From Pseudomonas sp. PDM16 (lineage in GTDB: Bacteria > Pseudomonadota > Gammaproteobacteria > Pseudomonadales > Pseudomonadaceae), in the NCBI RefSeq assembly GCF_014851865.1, contig NZ_JACVAM010000001.1:496001-560000 (forward strand): DNA of 64,000 nucleotides, given 5' to 3'. The notes under the pieces are model-generated. The model did no database searches. It saw only the letters and a list, made by a program, of their open reading frames with translations, and was not told the DNA's origin. The position numbers were made by a program, and so were the translations under genes. Numbering within the stretch: position 1 is the stretch's first letter; every line of letters starts with the position of its first letter. Below are positions 20,612 to 29,419 of the stretch, in pieces.

Positions 20612-21338
20612 CACCATCCCGACCCGGATGATCGCCACTTCGGGCCATCAGGACCCGGCCATGGTGCTGCACCGCGTGCACCACCAGATCCTGCGCAGCC
20701 ACCACCTGTTCGAGCCAATGTCCGATGAGCAGCTGGACGAACTGCTCGCCGACAGCCAACTGCTCAACCTGGACAAGGGCGACATCCTCTTCCTCCAGGG
20801 CGAACCGGCGCACTCTTTCTTCTTCGTGATTTCCGGCGCGGTGAAGGTCTATCGACTGACCCCGGACGGCCAGGAGAAGGTGTTCGAGGTCATCGGCGAG
20901 CGGCAGACCTTCGCCGAAGCCATGATGCTGATGGACACCCCCAACTATGTCGCCTCAGCCCAGGCGCTCGGCCCGGTACAGCTGTATCGCTTCTCCAACA
21001 CCACGTACATGCGCCTGCTGCAGAGCAACTCACGGCTGACCTTCGCCCTCCTCGGCAAACTGTGCATCCGCCTGCACCAGCGCATCAACGAGATCGAGAC
21101 ACTGTCGCTGAAGAACGCCACCCACCGCGTGGTGCGCTACCTGCTCACCCAACTGGCACGCAGCGATAGCGACGAGCTGGAACTGCCAATGGCCAGGCAG
21201 TTGATCGCCGGACACCTGTCGATCCAGCCGGAAACCTTCTCGCGAATCATCCGCCGCCTGATCGACGAAGAGATCATCACCCAGCACGCCCGGGTCATCT
21301 GCATCCTCGATCGCCAGCGCCTAGAGCAATTCGAGTAG
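20601..21338 (+). CDS. dnr: Dnr, NO-responsive CRP/FNR-family activator of denitrification
   Basis: The 245-residue product is very close to P. aeruginosa Dnr: HLFEPMS, NLDKGDILFLQGEPAHSF, EIETLSLKNATHRVVRYLL and the recognition helix SIQPETFSRII, which keeps the E-T-x-S-R of FNR. It lacks the FNR Cys ligands, as expected for heme-dependent Dnr. It should activate the TTGAT-N4-ATCAA promoters of norC, nosR and nirQ/c551. ATG 20601 has CGGAG seven bases upstream and couples to the previous gene. An internal ATG at 20661 would give a 225-residue protein like typical Dnr, so the start is uncertain. Confidence 0.94.
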   Translation: MLNNTIPTRMIATSGHQDPAMVLHRVHHQILRSHHLFEPMSDEQLDELLADSQLLNLDKGDILFLQGEPAHSFFFVISGAVKVYRLTPDGQEKVFEVIGERQTFAEAMMLMDTPNYVASAQALGPVQLYRFSNTTYMRLLQSNSRLTFALLGKLCIRLHQRINEIETLSLKNATHRVVRYLLTQLARSDSDELELPMARQLIAGHLSIQPETFSRIIRRLIDEEIITQHARVICILDRQRLEQFE

Positions 21339-21342
21339 TACC

Positions 21343-21531
21343 ATGTCGACACCCACCTGCCTGTACTGCCAGCGCCCGCAACCCGAACAGGCCGTTGCCT
21401 GCACCGATTGCGGCATGCCCCTGCCCACGGACCGGCCCCAGCAACGTCGCCTGCAACGCTTCTTCTGGTTCTGCATTGCACTGGCGGTGTTCTGTGCGGT
21501 GATGATGGTGTGGCTGCCGCGCAGCGTGTAA
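21343..21531 (+). CDS. Small zinc-ribbon membrane protein, DnrP-like
   Basis: The 62-residue protein has two CxxC pairs (C6/C9 and C20/C23) forming a zinc-ribbon-like head, a basic linker (PQQRRLQR) and one membrane helix (about residues 40-57) near the C terminus. Its place 4 bp after dnr matches the small gene annotated dnrP in some Pseudomonas genomes. No function is established. The ATG overlaps no RBS of note but is closely coupled to dnr. Confidence 0.75.
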   Translation: MSTPTCLYCQRPQPEQAVACTDCGMPLPTDRPQQRRLQRFFWFCIALAVFCAVMMVWLPRSV

Positions 21532-21576
21532 CTCGCTTCGGCTCCAGCACCTGCCGTGACAACACGCGACTGAAGC

Positions 21577-22278
21577 TCAGTAGGCCTGGCACGCGCCCGC
21601 GCTGATCGTATCCACCAGTCGCTGGCGATAGTGGCTCTCGCCGTCGAATTCGGCCACCGGTGATCGGTCGGAGAAGGGCTCGCGAAACTCCAGGCCTAGC
21701 TGCAACTTGTAGACCTGATAGCGATTACGCACCAGACGATGGCCGGGGCAATCGGGGAAATTGCCCTGTTCATTCACCGAGCGCTCCTCGCAGTTGTCGT
21801 CATCCTCGTGCTTCTCGTAGCGCTTGCCGCCCTCGCGATAGCTCTTCTTGCCACACTCCAAATACTGCACCGGTTTGCTGCAGTAACCGGGAGCGGTACA
21901 GCTCTCGGACACCTCACCCTCGAGAGTCTCCCCATGTACCTCCCGCCAGCGCGCCTGGATGTCGTAGTTCAGTCCGCTGTCCTGGCTGTCGATGAAGAAG
22001 GAATTGCCGGCATAGTCACCGGAAGAGACCCAGGTGCTGAAATCGGACTGCGCATGGTGCAGACGCAGACGCCCTATCAGCCAGGGATCGGGGTTGAACT
22101 CCAAACGCATGTGCCCCTGTTCCAGGGTCACATCGTCCGCCAGTTGCAGTGGCTTGCTGTCCTGGGTGAACAGATAGCCCTGGCCCGACAGGCTACTGCT
22201 GCAGCCCCCCATCAGCAGACATAACGACAGCACCGCAAGACGACGCAGCGGCGCCCCCAACCAGCAGATTGCGAACAC
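21577..22278 (-). CDS. Predicted lipoprotein of unknown function
   Basis: The 233-residue product has a lipoprotein signal (LMGGC, lipidated Cys near residue 26). I did not recognise a domain. The mature part has eight or so Cys residues clustered between about residues 120 and 230, including SESCTAPGYC and DDDNCEERS, and a charged middle stretch (GGKRYEKHEDDDN), suggesting a disulfide-bonded periplasmic or outer-membrane protein. The GTG start at 22278 has AAGGAG nine bases upstream. It lies 75 bp downstream of the XRE regulator on the same strand and may be cotranscribed with it. Confidence 0.75.
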   Translation of the reverse strand: MFAICWLGAPLRRLAVLSLCLLMGGCSSSLSGQGYLFTQDSKPLQLADDVTLEQGHMRLEFNPDPWLIGRLRLHHAQSDFSTWVSSGDYAGNSFFIDSQDSGLNYDIQARWREVHGETLEGEVSESCTAPGYCSKPVQYLECGKKSYREGGKRYEKHEDDDNCEERSVNEQGNFPDCPGHRLVRNRYQVYKLQLGLEFREPFSDRSPVAEFDGESHYRQRLVDTISAGACQAY

Positions 22279-22353
22279 GCTTGATCACTCCTTGATGGGC
22301 AGATACCGCCCTGGCATCCGTTCGACCTTGCCGCTGCGCTTTGATTCGCCGCC

Positions 22354-23169
22354 CTACTCGATCTCGAACAACCCGTTCTTCAGCGGCGCTACGTCCAGGC
22401 GCTGACGCACATCCTCGTCGATACGCGGATCGTCCGGGCGGTACAGGCGCACCTGGCGGTAGGCGCTGATGCGGTTGATCTCGCTGCCCAGGTATTCCCA
22501 CACCACGCGGGTGCAGGCCGGGTTGCGTCGGTCGCCGCTGGAGACACCGGTCTTCAGGCCGTTGAGGCGGGTGATGCGGCTCTTGTAGCTGGGGATGAGG
22601 ATGGTCTGGCTCATCTCGTTGAGGGTCAGCGACTCGTAGTCCATCAGGAACAGGCGGTCCTGCAGCTGGAAGGCCGCGCCCAGGTAGCGGCAGCGCACCC
22701 AGTCCTCGGCCTGCACGTCGGCGCTGGCCGAGCGCTCCTGGCGCTCCTGGCGCTCGAACAGGAAGGCGCCGTCCTCTTCCCACAGGTGCACCAGCGACAG
22801 CAGCACGTAGCCGGGTACCGACATGCAGTTGGAGTACTCGAAGTAATAACCGCAATAGCGCCGCAGGTCGCCACCCTGCTCACGCAGCGGCTTGAGCAGC
22901 TCGATCAGGGCGTCCGTGCGCTTGGCGGCAAGCCCGGGAGAGCGCGCGCCGAGCAGACGGGCGAACTGCTCCGGCGGCAGCAACAGCTCGTAGTCCTCGA
23001 CGCCGAAGAAGTCGCAGATACGTTTGAGGTTGTAGGCCGTCGGCCGGCTCTGGCCACTGAGGTACTTGTTGAACTGGGCGCGATTGATCGCGAGCTTCCG
23101 ACAAACCTCGGCGATCGAGCGGTAGTGGCTGCAGAGCAGCTTGAGGTTGTCGCCGAAGGCTTCCGACAT
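22354..23169 (-). CDS. XRE-type helix-turn-helix regulator with unknown C-terminal domain
   Basis: The 271-residue product has an N-terminal XRE-type helix-turn-helix (about residues 15-65; SIAEVCRKLAINRAQFNKYL then SRPTAYNLKRICDFFGV). The remaining 200 residues are a conserved-looking but unnamed domain with CGYYFEYSNC and several aromatic patches, and could bind a ligand. A short tandem repeat makes RQERQER at about residue 145. The gene diverges from the AGCS symporter (166 bp gap) and may regulate either that or the lipoprotein downstream. No target can be inferred from motifs. Confidence 0.8.
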   Translation of the reverse strand: MSEAFGDNLKLLCSHYRSIAEVCRKLAINRAQFNKYLSGQSRPTAYNLKRICDFFGVEDYELLLPPEQFARLLGARSPGLAAKRTDALIELLKPLREQGGDLRRYCGYYFEYSNCMSVPGYVLLSLVHLWEEDGAFLFERQERQERSASADVQAEDWVRCRYLGAAFQLQDRLFLMDYESLTLNEMSQTILIPSYKSRITRLNGLKTGVSSGDRRNPACTRVVWEYLGSEINRISAYRQVRLYRPDDPRIDEDVRQRLDVAPLKNGLFEIE

Positions 23170-23335
23170 GAGGTCTTTCCAGATGGTGCGAGCGACGCAA
23201 TTCTAGCATCAACTCGCATCACATAGCCGCCACCCGCGAAATTGCCGCCACCGTGCAGCAGGTCGACCATGCGCCCCCACGGCCCCATGCCGTCTCGTAC
23301 CTACCACTCGAAGAACAAGAATCGAGGTCCTCGCC

Positions 23336-24784
23336 ATGCTGGAAATGCTTAATGATTTCCTGTCCGGAAAACTGCTGATCGTGCTGATCGTGGGTCTGGG
23401 CAGCTACTTCACCATCCGCTCCCGTTTCGTCCAGTTCCGCCATTTCGGCCACATGTTCAGTGTGTTCAAGGAATCCATTCGCGGCAGCGCCGGCCAGCTG
23501 AGTTCCTTCCAGGCCCTGATGCTGAGCCTCGCCGGCCGCGTCGGTGCCGGTAACATCGCCGGCGTCGGCGTCGCCGTGACCCTCGGTGGCCCGGGCGCGG
23601 TGTTCTGGATGTGGGTGACCGCCCTGGTCGGCATGTCCAGCAGCTTCTTCGAGTGCACCCTGGCCCAGGCCTACAAGCGCGCCGATGGTGACGGCCTGTA
23701 CCGCGGCGGCCCGGCCTATTACATCCAGCACGGTCTGAAGCTGCGCTGGATGGCGCTGACCTTCGCCGTCCTGCTGCTGGTCACCTACGGCTTCGCCTTC
23801 AACGGCCTGCAGTCCTTCACCGTGACCCACTCGCTGGAGAACGCCTTCGGCTTCCCGGTGCACTACACCGGTCTGGCCCTGGCCGTGCTGCTGGGCCTGG
23901 TGTTCCTCGGCGGGATCAAGCGCATCGCCGCCGTCTCCGACCTGCTGGTACCGGTCAAGACCCTGGCCTACATCGCTGTGACCCTGTATGTGATCGCCAG
24001 CCAGATCGAGCTGGTGCCGGACATGCTGGTCACCATCGTGAAGAGCGCCTTCGGCCTGGAGCCTGCGTTCGCCGGCCTGCTCGGCAGCGCCATCGTGATG
24101 GGCGTGAAGCGCGGCGTGTTCGCCAACGAAGCCGGCCTGGGCAGCGCGCCGAACGTGGCCGCCGTGGCCGCGGTGAAACACCCGGTAGCCCAGGGCGTGG
24201 TCCAGGCGTTCAGCGTGTTCCTCGACACCTTTGTCATCTGCACCTGCACCGCCCTGCTGATCCTGCTGTCCGGCTTCTACACCCCGGGCTTCGAGGGCGA
24301 CGGCATCATCCTCACGCAGAACTCGCTGGCCGCCGTGGTCGGTGACTGGGGCCGGATCTTCGTCAGCGTCGCCCTGTCGCTCTTCGTCTTCACCTGCATC
24401 CTCTACAACTACTACCTCGGCGAGAACGCCCTGCAGTTCCTCGTCGGCCGTGGCCGCGGCCCGCTGATGATCTACCGCGGCCTGGTGCTGGCGCTGATCT
24501 TCTGGGGCTCGATGCAGAACCTCGGCACCGTGTTCGCCTTCGCCGACATCACCATGACCCTGCTGGCGCTGGTCAACCTGGTCGCTCTGGCCATGCTGAT
24601 CAAGGTCGGCCTGCGCCTGATGCGCGACTACGACGCCCAGCGCAAGGCCGGTGTCGCTACCCCGGTGTTCGATCCGAAGGACTTCGCCGACCTGGACCTC
24701 GACCCCGTCGCCTGGCCAGCCAACCCGCAGCCGGCTGCTGCCGACGAGCGCATCGAGATCGCTCACGGCCTGCACCAACGCTGA
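23336..24784 (+). CDS. AGCS-family sodium:amino-acid (alanine/glycine) symporter
   Basis: The 482-residue membrane transporter belongs to the alanine/glycine:cation symporter family. Signature segments are GRVGAGNIAGVGVAV near residues 65-80, the YRGGPAYYIQ loop near 120, and NEAGLGSAPNVAA near residue 264. About eleven helices are visible. It imports alanine, glycine or a related amino acid with Na+. GAGGTCC lies before the ATG. A strong terminator follows after 15 bp, so the gene is probably monocistronic. Confidence 0.93.
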   Translation: MLEMLNDFLSGKLLIVLIVGLGSYFTIRSRFVQFRHFGHMFSVFKESIRGSAGQLSSFQALMLSLAGRVGAGNIAGVGVAVTLGGPGAVFWMWVTALVGMSSSFFECTLAQAYKRADGDGLYRGGPAYYIQHGLKLRWMALTFAVLLLVTYGFAFNGLQSFTVTHSLENAFGFPVHYTGLALAVLLGLVFLGGIKRIAAVSDLLVPVKTLAYIAVTLYVIASQIELVPDMLVTIVKSAFGLEPAFAGLLGSAIVMGVKRGVFANEAGLGSAPNVAAVAAVKHPVAQGVVQAFSVFLDTFVICTCTALLILLSGFYTPGFEGDGIILTQNSLAAVVGDWGRIFVSVALSLFVFTCILYNYYLGENALQFLVGRGRGPLMIYRGLVLALIFWGSMQNLGTVFAFADITMTLLALVNLVALAMLIKVGLRLMRDYDAQRKAGVATPVFDPKDFADLDLDPVAWPANPQPAAADERIEIAHGLHQR

Positions 24785-24799
24785 GTCATCCGATGTAAT

Positions 24800-24826
24800 A
24801 AAAAGGGGGCACGTAGCCCCCTTTTT
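24800..24826 (+). terminator. Intrinsic terminator after the AGCS symporter
   Basis: An 11-bp perfect stem (AAAAAGGGGGC / GCCCCCTTTTT) with a 5-base loop ends in a T-rich stretch (TTTTTCTTTG). It is the canonical rho-independent form. Confidence 0.92.
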
Positions 24827-24904
24827 CTTTGTCCTACCTCGGCAACCAGGCCGTTACACTCGGGTGACACACCCACCCGTACCGCTACCTGTTGGGATAC
24901 GCGC

Positions 24905-25897
24905 ATGACCCCTTCTCAGAACCTGCTGGTGCTCTACACCGGCGGCACCATCGGCATGGAAATGAGCGAGTCGGGCCTTGCCCCGGCGTCCGGTTTCGAG
25001 GATCGCCTCATGGCCGAACAGGCCCTGCACCCGGAGCGCCCTGCCCCGGCCTGGCAGTTCCGCGAGCTGAGTCCGCCGATCGACAGTGCCAACATGCGCC
25101 AGGCCAACTGGCTGGCCATGCGTGAAGCCATCATCCAGGCCGTCGACGAGGACGGCTTCGATGCCGTGCTGCTGCTGCATGGCACCGACACCCTGGCCTA
25201 CAGCGCCGCGGCACTGAGCTTCCTGCTGCTGGGCATTCCGGTGCCCGTGGTGCTGACCGGCTCCATGCTGCCGGCCGGTGCAGCGGGCAGCGACGCCTGG
25301 CCCAACCTGTTCGGCGCCCTGGCCGCGCTGAGCCATGGCTGCTTGCCAGGTGTGCACCTGTATTTCAATGGCCAACTGCTGCATGGCGCTCGCACCAGCA
25401 AGATGAAGAGCGAGGCCTTCGACGCCTTCATCAACATGGCCCGCGTACGCCACGGCCAGCATGAGGAGCATCTGCCAACAGCTCTGCACTACCGCCAGCC
25501 ACGTCGCGAAGTGGTGCTGGCCGTGCAGCCGCTGTTCCCCGGACTGACCACGGGGCAGCTGCGTGCCGTGTTGGACAGCGGCGTCGAGGCTCTGCTGCTG
25601 GAGTGCTACGGCAGTGGCACCGGCCCCTCCGACGACCCCGAGTTCCTCGCCGTATTGCGCGAAGCGCGTGAGCGCGGCGTGGTGCTGGCCGCCATCAGCC
25701 AGTGCCCACTCGGCCATGTCGACTTCGAGGTCTATGCCGCCGGTAGCGCTCTGGCCGAGATCGGCCTGATCAGCGGCGGCGGCATGACCCGCGAGGCGGC
25801 CCTGGGCAAGCTGTTCAGCCTGGTCGGCAGTGGCCTGTCCCCATCAGAGATCGAGCGGCTGTTCGCTCATGATCTCTGCGGGGAAATGGCGGACTGA
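24905..25897 (+). CDS. ansA: Type I (cytoplasmic-type) L-asparaginase
   Basis: The 330-residue protein hydrolyses asparagine to aspartate and ammonia. Both catalytic Thr motifs are visible: YTGGTIGM (T12/T15) and HGTDT (H92-T96, with D95). There is no signal peptide, which fits the cytoplasmic type I enzyme. It starts at ATG 24905. Its last ten codons overlap the 3' end of the convergent acyltransferase gene by 31 bp, where the flanking glycan locus begins. Confidence 0.92.
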   Translation: MTPSQNLLVLYTGGTIGMEMSESGLAPASGFEDRLMAEQALHPERPAPAWQFRELSPPIDSANMRQANWLAMREAIIQAVDEDGFDAVLLLHGTDTLAYSAAALSFLLLGIPVPVVLTGSMLPAGAAGSDAWPNLFGALAALSHGCLPGVHLYFNGQLLHGARTSKMKSEAFDAFINMARVRHGQHEEHLPTALHYRQPRREVVLAVQPLFPGLTTGQLRAVLDSGVEALLLECYGSGTGPSDDPEFLAVLREARERGVVLAAISQCPLGHVDFEVYAAGSALAEIGLISGGGMTREAALGKLFSLVGSGLSPSEIERLFAHDLCGEMAD

Positions 25898-27009
25898 GAT
25901 TCGACGGCATCGGCGACTGGCTCCTCCGACGGCGCGGCGATGGTGATTGTCTCCATCGGTACAAAGCGACGGGACATGAATGGAAGCTCGACCCAGGCGT
26001 AGGTCAGGCTGGATAGCAAAAGAACGAGTGGCAGCACGACCATCAGAAGGCTGCCATCTCTGAAATCGGTATTCACCACCAGCAGCCAGATGATTGGCCA
26101 GTGCCACAGGTAGATGCTGTAGCAACGCTGGCCCAGGAAAATGCTCAGCTTCGAGCTGAATACTCGCTGAACGAAACCGATTCGCGGAGACACCAGCAGG
26201 ATCACCATGACGGCCGACAGCACCACCGACGCACTCTGCTGCCAGTAGAAGTACTCGACTTCCCGGGGGGTCCCGACATAGAGCAGTACCCCCAGAGTCA
26301 GCACACCGAGAGTCAACAATACGTGGGCGACCGCACCGCGGCTCCAATCACGCAGGTAGGGGTAAATCATCGCCAGTATCCCGCCTATGGCGAACGCATC
26401 CATGCGGGTATCCAGGGCATAGTAGAGGCGTGACCAGGATGCTCCCCCGGCGATCAGGTAATAGCGCCAGGCCATGCATGTCAGCGCCAGCGCAACCAGA
26501 AGGGTCACCGTCTGAGGGACGCTCAGACGCAGCTTGAGCGCAGCAAGGAATATCAGCGGCCACAACAGATAGAACTGCTCCTCGATCCCCAGCGACCATG
26601 TCTGGCCGAACAGCGTCGGATAGATGCTGCCTTCCAACTTGGTCCAGTTCGAGTAGTACAGTAGCGTCGCCAGAGCGTCCTGCAATGACGGAACAGGGTC
26701 CTCAACCAGCGCACAAGCCATTAGCGTACAGCTGACGACCACCAGCAGCAGTGCCGGGTAGAGGCGCATCAGGCGGCGCCTCCAGAAGCGAGCCAGGCTG
26801 ACGCGCTTCCGCTTTCTGACACTTCGCCACAGAATGGAAGTGATCAGAAACCCCGAGATGACGAAGAACAGATCCATCAGGATCATGGCACCGGGGAACC
26901 AGGCCATATTCACGTGCGCAACCAGAACTCCGATGGCCGACCATCCACGCGCACCATCCAACGCCGGAAAATAGGCGGCCCTTCCCCTGTTCAGGACATG
27001 CTGGCTCAT
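25867..27009 (-). CDS. Membrane acyltransferase, OafA/YrhL family (AT3)
   Basis: The 380-residue protein has about ten membrane helices and the AT3 N-terminal signature: LDGARGW, the catalytic-type His in VLVAHVN, and DLFFVISGFLITS. A loop reads WSLGIEEQFYLLWPL. Such enzymes O-acylate (often acetylate) cell-surface sugars. It lacks the extra C-terminal SGNH domain seen in some OafA proteins. It is the most promoter-distal gene of the seven-gene leftward glycan locus, 88 bp after the PMT-like gene. Its end overlaps ansA by 31 bp. Confidence 0.9.
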   Translation of the reverse strand: MSQHVLNRGRAAYFPALDGARGWSAIGVLVAHVNMAWFPGAMILMDLFFVISGFLITSILWRSVRKRKRVSLARFWRRRLMRLYPALLLVVVSCTLMACALVEDPVPSLQDALATLLYYSNWTKLEGSIYPTLFGQTWSLGIEEQFYLLWPLIFLAALKLRLSVPQTVTLLVALALTCMAWRYYLIAGGASWSRLYYALDTRMDAFAIGGILAMIYPYLRDWSRGAVAHVLLTLGVLTLGVLLYVGTPREVEYFYWQQSASVVLSAVMVILLVSPRIGFVQRVFSSKLSIFLGQRCYSIYLWHWPIIWLLVVNTDFRDGSLLMVVLPLVLLLSSLTYAWVELPFMSRRFVPMETITIAAPSEEPVADAVESQSAISPQRS

Positions 27010-27097
27010 TGGTTCTTATCCTTATCGCCATTTCATGTACCGGCCATCCAGCCGGGTGACGTCAGAAAATATCTGCAGCAGAGAAAAACCGCCGAGA

Positions 27098-28537
27098 TTA
27101 ATTCGTCAGTTTTATGATGCGACACCCCGTATCGCCCCCTTCCCGGGGAGGGGTAATGTCCCAATCGAAGATAAAGAGGTAAGCCGGGTAGAGAGAACTG
27201 TCGCAAACTACCCGGAAATCATCCCGCCGCATCGGCAATACCTGGGTCACGCTATGGCGGGTACCACTCCATGTCGCGCCGGCGCGATGCAACTCGTCGA
27301 AAAAGAATGCTTCGACCCCGCTGTAGCCGAAAGAAACGCGTGTCCCCTTGGGTAAATCACTTATCCAGTCACGAACGCGCTCGACTTCGGACGGAGACAG
27401 AAAAGATTGGGTCAGCAGCTCGGCACGGGGCCAGAGCGCAGCAAAGTGCTCACGCTTGCCATAGCCGTGGCCCAACAGAGCTACTGATAGACCAGCAGCC
27501 AACATCAGACCAACTAGTCGCCGCCAGCGCCTCTCCGCTCTCGCAAGAGTTGCCAGAATGCTCAGCAGTAGCAGCCAGTCCGCCAGAACGAAAGCGAAGT
27601 CGTACCACATGCTCTGACCATGCAGCGCCAAAGCCATGAAGGCCGTGCCGTAGAGAGATAGCACCACATCCGAGCCAAAGCGCCGAGAGTAAAGAAGCTG
27701 CCCCCCAGCAATCGACAACGCCAACCCCAGTTTCAGCCAGCCTGAGCTTCCTCCCATTGGCTCGCCCAGACTCTTGAACGCGAACTGGAACTTCATATCC
27801 TCGATGAAGCCGCCTGGGTTGCCGGCCACCATCAGGCCGTAACCGGTCAGAGCCAAGAGCGCCAGCACCAGCGCCAGCAAGTCCGTGGCATTCAGGGTCA
27901 GTGTATGTCGGCGCATGATGGTCCAGAGCACCAGCGCGGCGTAGGGCAGCAGCATGTACACCGCATTGAAGTGCACAACGGCACCGATCAACACCAGTGC
28001 CAAACCGAGGCCGGGGCGGCCCTTGAGCAGAGCTAGCAGCGACGCCAGGAACAGTGCGGTGTACAGCGCCTCCATCCGGGCGATATTGCTGGCCGCCAGC
28101 ATATAGGGCGACAGCAAGGCCAGCAGAGTGGCTGCCAGCGCCAGCCACAAGTAGCGTCCGGGCAGCACTAGCTGCCGTACCAGCACCAGCGCCAGCACGG
28201 CAATGGACAGGTAGCAGAGAGTCGATACCCAGCGTGCAGTATCGAAGCTGTAGCCGAACACTTCGAACACGCCTGCCAGCAACAACATGTAGCCCGGTGG
28301 CATCCACATCACCACCCGTTCGGCATTGAGAGCATCGACGAAGAAGGTGCCATCGGTACTCAGCGCATATGCCTGAGCGATAAAAGCCGTCTCGTCACTC
28401 CAAGGAACGGGAAACTCGAAGGCCATGCCCAGCCGCACAATAAATGCAGCCAGCAACAACACGGCGAAAACCCCCAGGAACAGCCTTTCACGGCGCATAG
28501 CGGCAGAGAAAGCCGATAGCGCCATCTGCCCGCTCAC
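27098..28537 (-). CDS. PMT/ArnT-like membrane glycosyltransferase (GT39/GT83 type)
   Basis: The 479-residue protein has roughly eleven membrane helices and a periplasmic C-terminal tail. After the first helix it carries WSDETAFIAQAYAL near residues 46-59, the place where GT-C enzymes keep their catalytic acidic pair (D48-E49). This points to a lipid-linked-sugar-dependent glycosyltransferase acting on the periplasmic side. Donor and acceptor are unknown. The frame starts with GTG 28537, which overlaps the preceding methyltransferase stop; ATG 28525 is an alternative start. Confidence 0.78.
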   Translation of the reverse strand: MSGQMALSAFSAAMRRERLFLGVFAVLLLAAFIVRLGMAFEFPVPWSDETAFIAQAYALSTDGTFFVDALNAERVVMWMPPGYMLLLAGVFEVFGYSFDTARWVSTLCYLSIAVLALVLVRQLVLPGRYLWLALAATLLALLSPYMLAASNIARMEALYTALFLASLLALLKGRPGLGLALVLIGAVVHFNAVYMLLPYAALVLWTIMRRHTLTLNATDLLALVLALLALTGYGLMVAGNPGGFIEDMKFQFAFKSLGEPMGGSSGWLKLGLALSIAGGQLLYSRRFGSDVVLSLYGTAFMALALHGQSMWYDFAFVLADWLLLLSILATLARAERRWRRLVGLMLAAGLSVALLGHGYGKREHFAALWPRAELLTQSFLSPSEVERVRDWISDLPKGTRVSFGYSGVEAFFFDELHRAGATWSGTRHSVTQVLPMRRDDFRVVCDSSLYPAYLFIFDWDITPPREGGDTGCRIIKLTN

Positions 28538-29382
28538 TCCGGTTTGCGGGCGATGATGGCCTGGCTTTTCGGCATGGCCTGGTCCAGAGCCTTCTTGATG
28601 CGAGGGCCATCAGGAGTGGACAACAGCATGTTCCAGGTCTGTGTCCAGCTTTGCAGCAGCGGATGCCATGGCGGGCTGAGGTCCTGCTTGCAAGCCCAGA
28701 AGAAGAACCACCAGATTGACCAATAGAAGCCGTAGCTAGTGCGGCGCTCAATGACCAAGCCGGACTCGACCACCAGACGCTCGAACTCGTCCCGGCCGAA
28801 AACCCGAATGTGATTAGGCGCCTCGAAGTAGCTGGGTGGCGCCAGATCGCGCTGGACTCCCTCGCCCACAGGATCAGGAACGGTCAGCAGGAACTGGCTA
28901 CCCGGCTTGGCCACACGTACGATTTCACGCATGAACGCCGCTGGGTCCTCGACATGCTCAAGGACCTCCATCGCAATGACCTTGTTGACCCGGCCATCCT
29001 CCAGCGGGATCGGCTTGGCATCGGTCACTAGGGGCATCACCGCACGCGCATTGGAATCCTTGAGCATGGCGCTGACGGCGTCCACCTTGCTCGCATCGAT
29101 ATCGGCAAATATAACCTCGGCCCCGCGAGTCGCGCAGAAGTGGGCGAAGGGACCATCGCCGCAACCGATATCGAGAATCGAGTCTTCGGGATCGATGCGG
29201 AAGCCCTCGAACAACTCCCCGGTCTCATGCCGAAACCAGCCACTCAGATAGGTATCCGTCAGAGTGGAATCGTCCCGCTCCACTATCTCTGCCGCCGCGG
29301 ACTGGGCGGTAGAGGGCGGTTCCTGCATAGGCACAGGCACGCCATCGCTCCCCCGAAAAAGCCGCTTCAAGCCAGCCAGCAT
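28534..29382 (-). CDS. Class I SAM-dependent methyltransferase (glycan locus, copy 1)
   Basis: The 282-residue protein has a Rossmann SAM-binding core: motif I ILDIGCGDG near residues 69-77, motif II IFADID near 90-95, and motif post-I/IV MEVLEHVEDPAAF. A C-terminal region ends LDQAMPKSQAIIARKP. It is clearly paralogous to the methyltransferase at 30601-31458 over its length. A role in methylating a sugar residue of the glycan is inferred from context. The start has AAGGAG nearby. It overlaps the PMT-like gene by 4 bp. Confidence 0.88.
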   Translation of the reverse strand: MLAGLKRLFRGSDGVPVPMQEPPSTAQSAAAEIVERDDSTLTDTYLSGWFRHETGELFEGFRIDPEDSILDIGCGDGPFAHFCATRGAEVIFADIDASKVDAVSAMLKDSNARAVMPLVTDAKPIPLEDGRVNKVIAMEVLEHVEDPAAFMREIVRVAKPGSQFLLTVPDPVGEGVQRDLAPPSYFEAPNHIRVFGRDEFERLVVESGLVIERRTSYGFYWSIWWFFFWACKQDLSPPWHPLLQSWTQTWNMLLSTPDGPRIKKALDQAMPKSQAIIARKPE

Positions 29383-29419
29383 GTCATTCTCCTTGCATAT
29401 TGGTGACGCCTTTTAAGCC

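Noticed and set aside
22733..22760. GCGCTCCTG repeat in the XRE gene as a regulatory repeat.
   Set aside because: It is in the coding frame and reads as a short RQERQER repeat; only two and a half copies.
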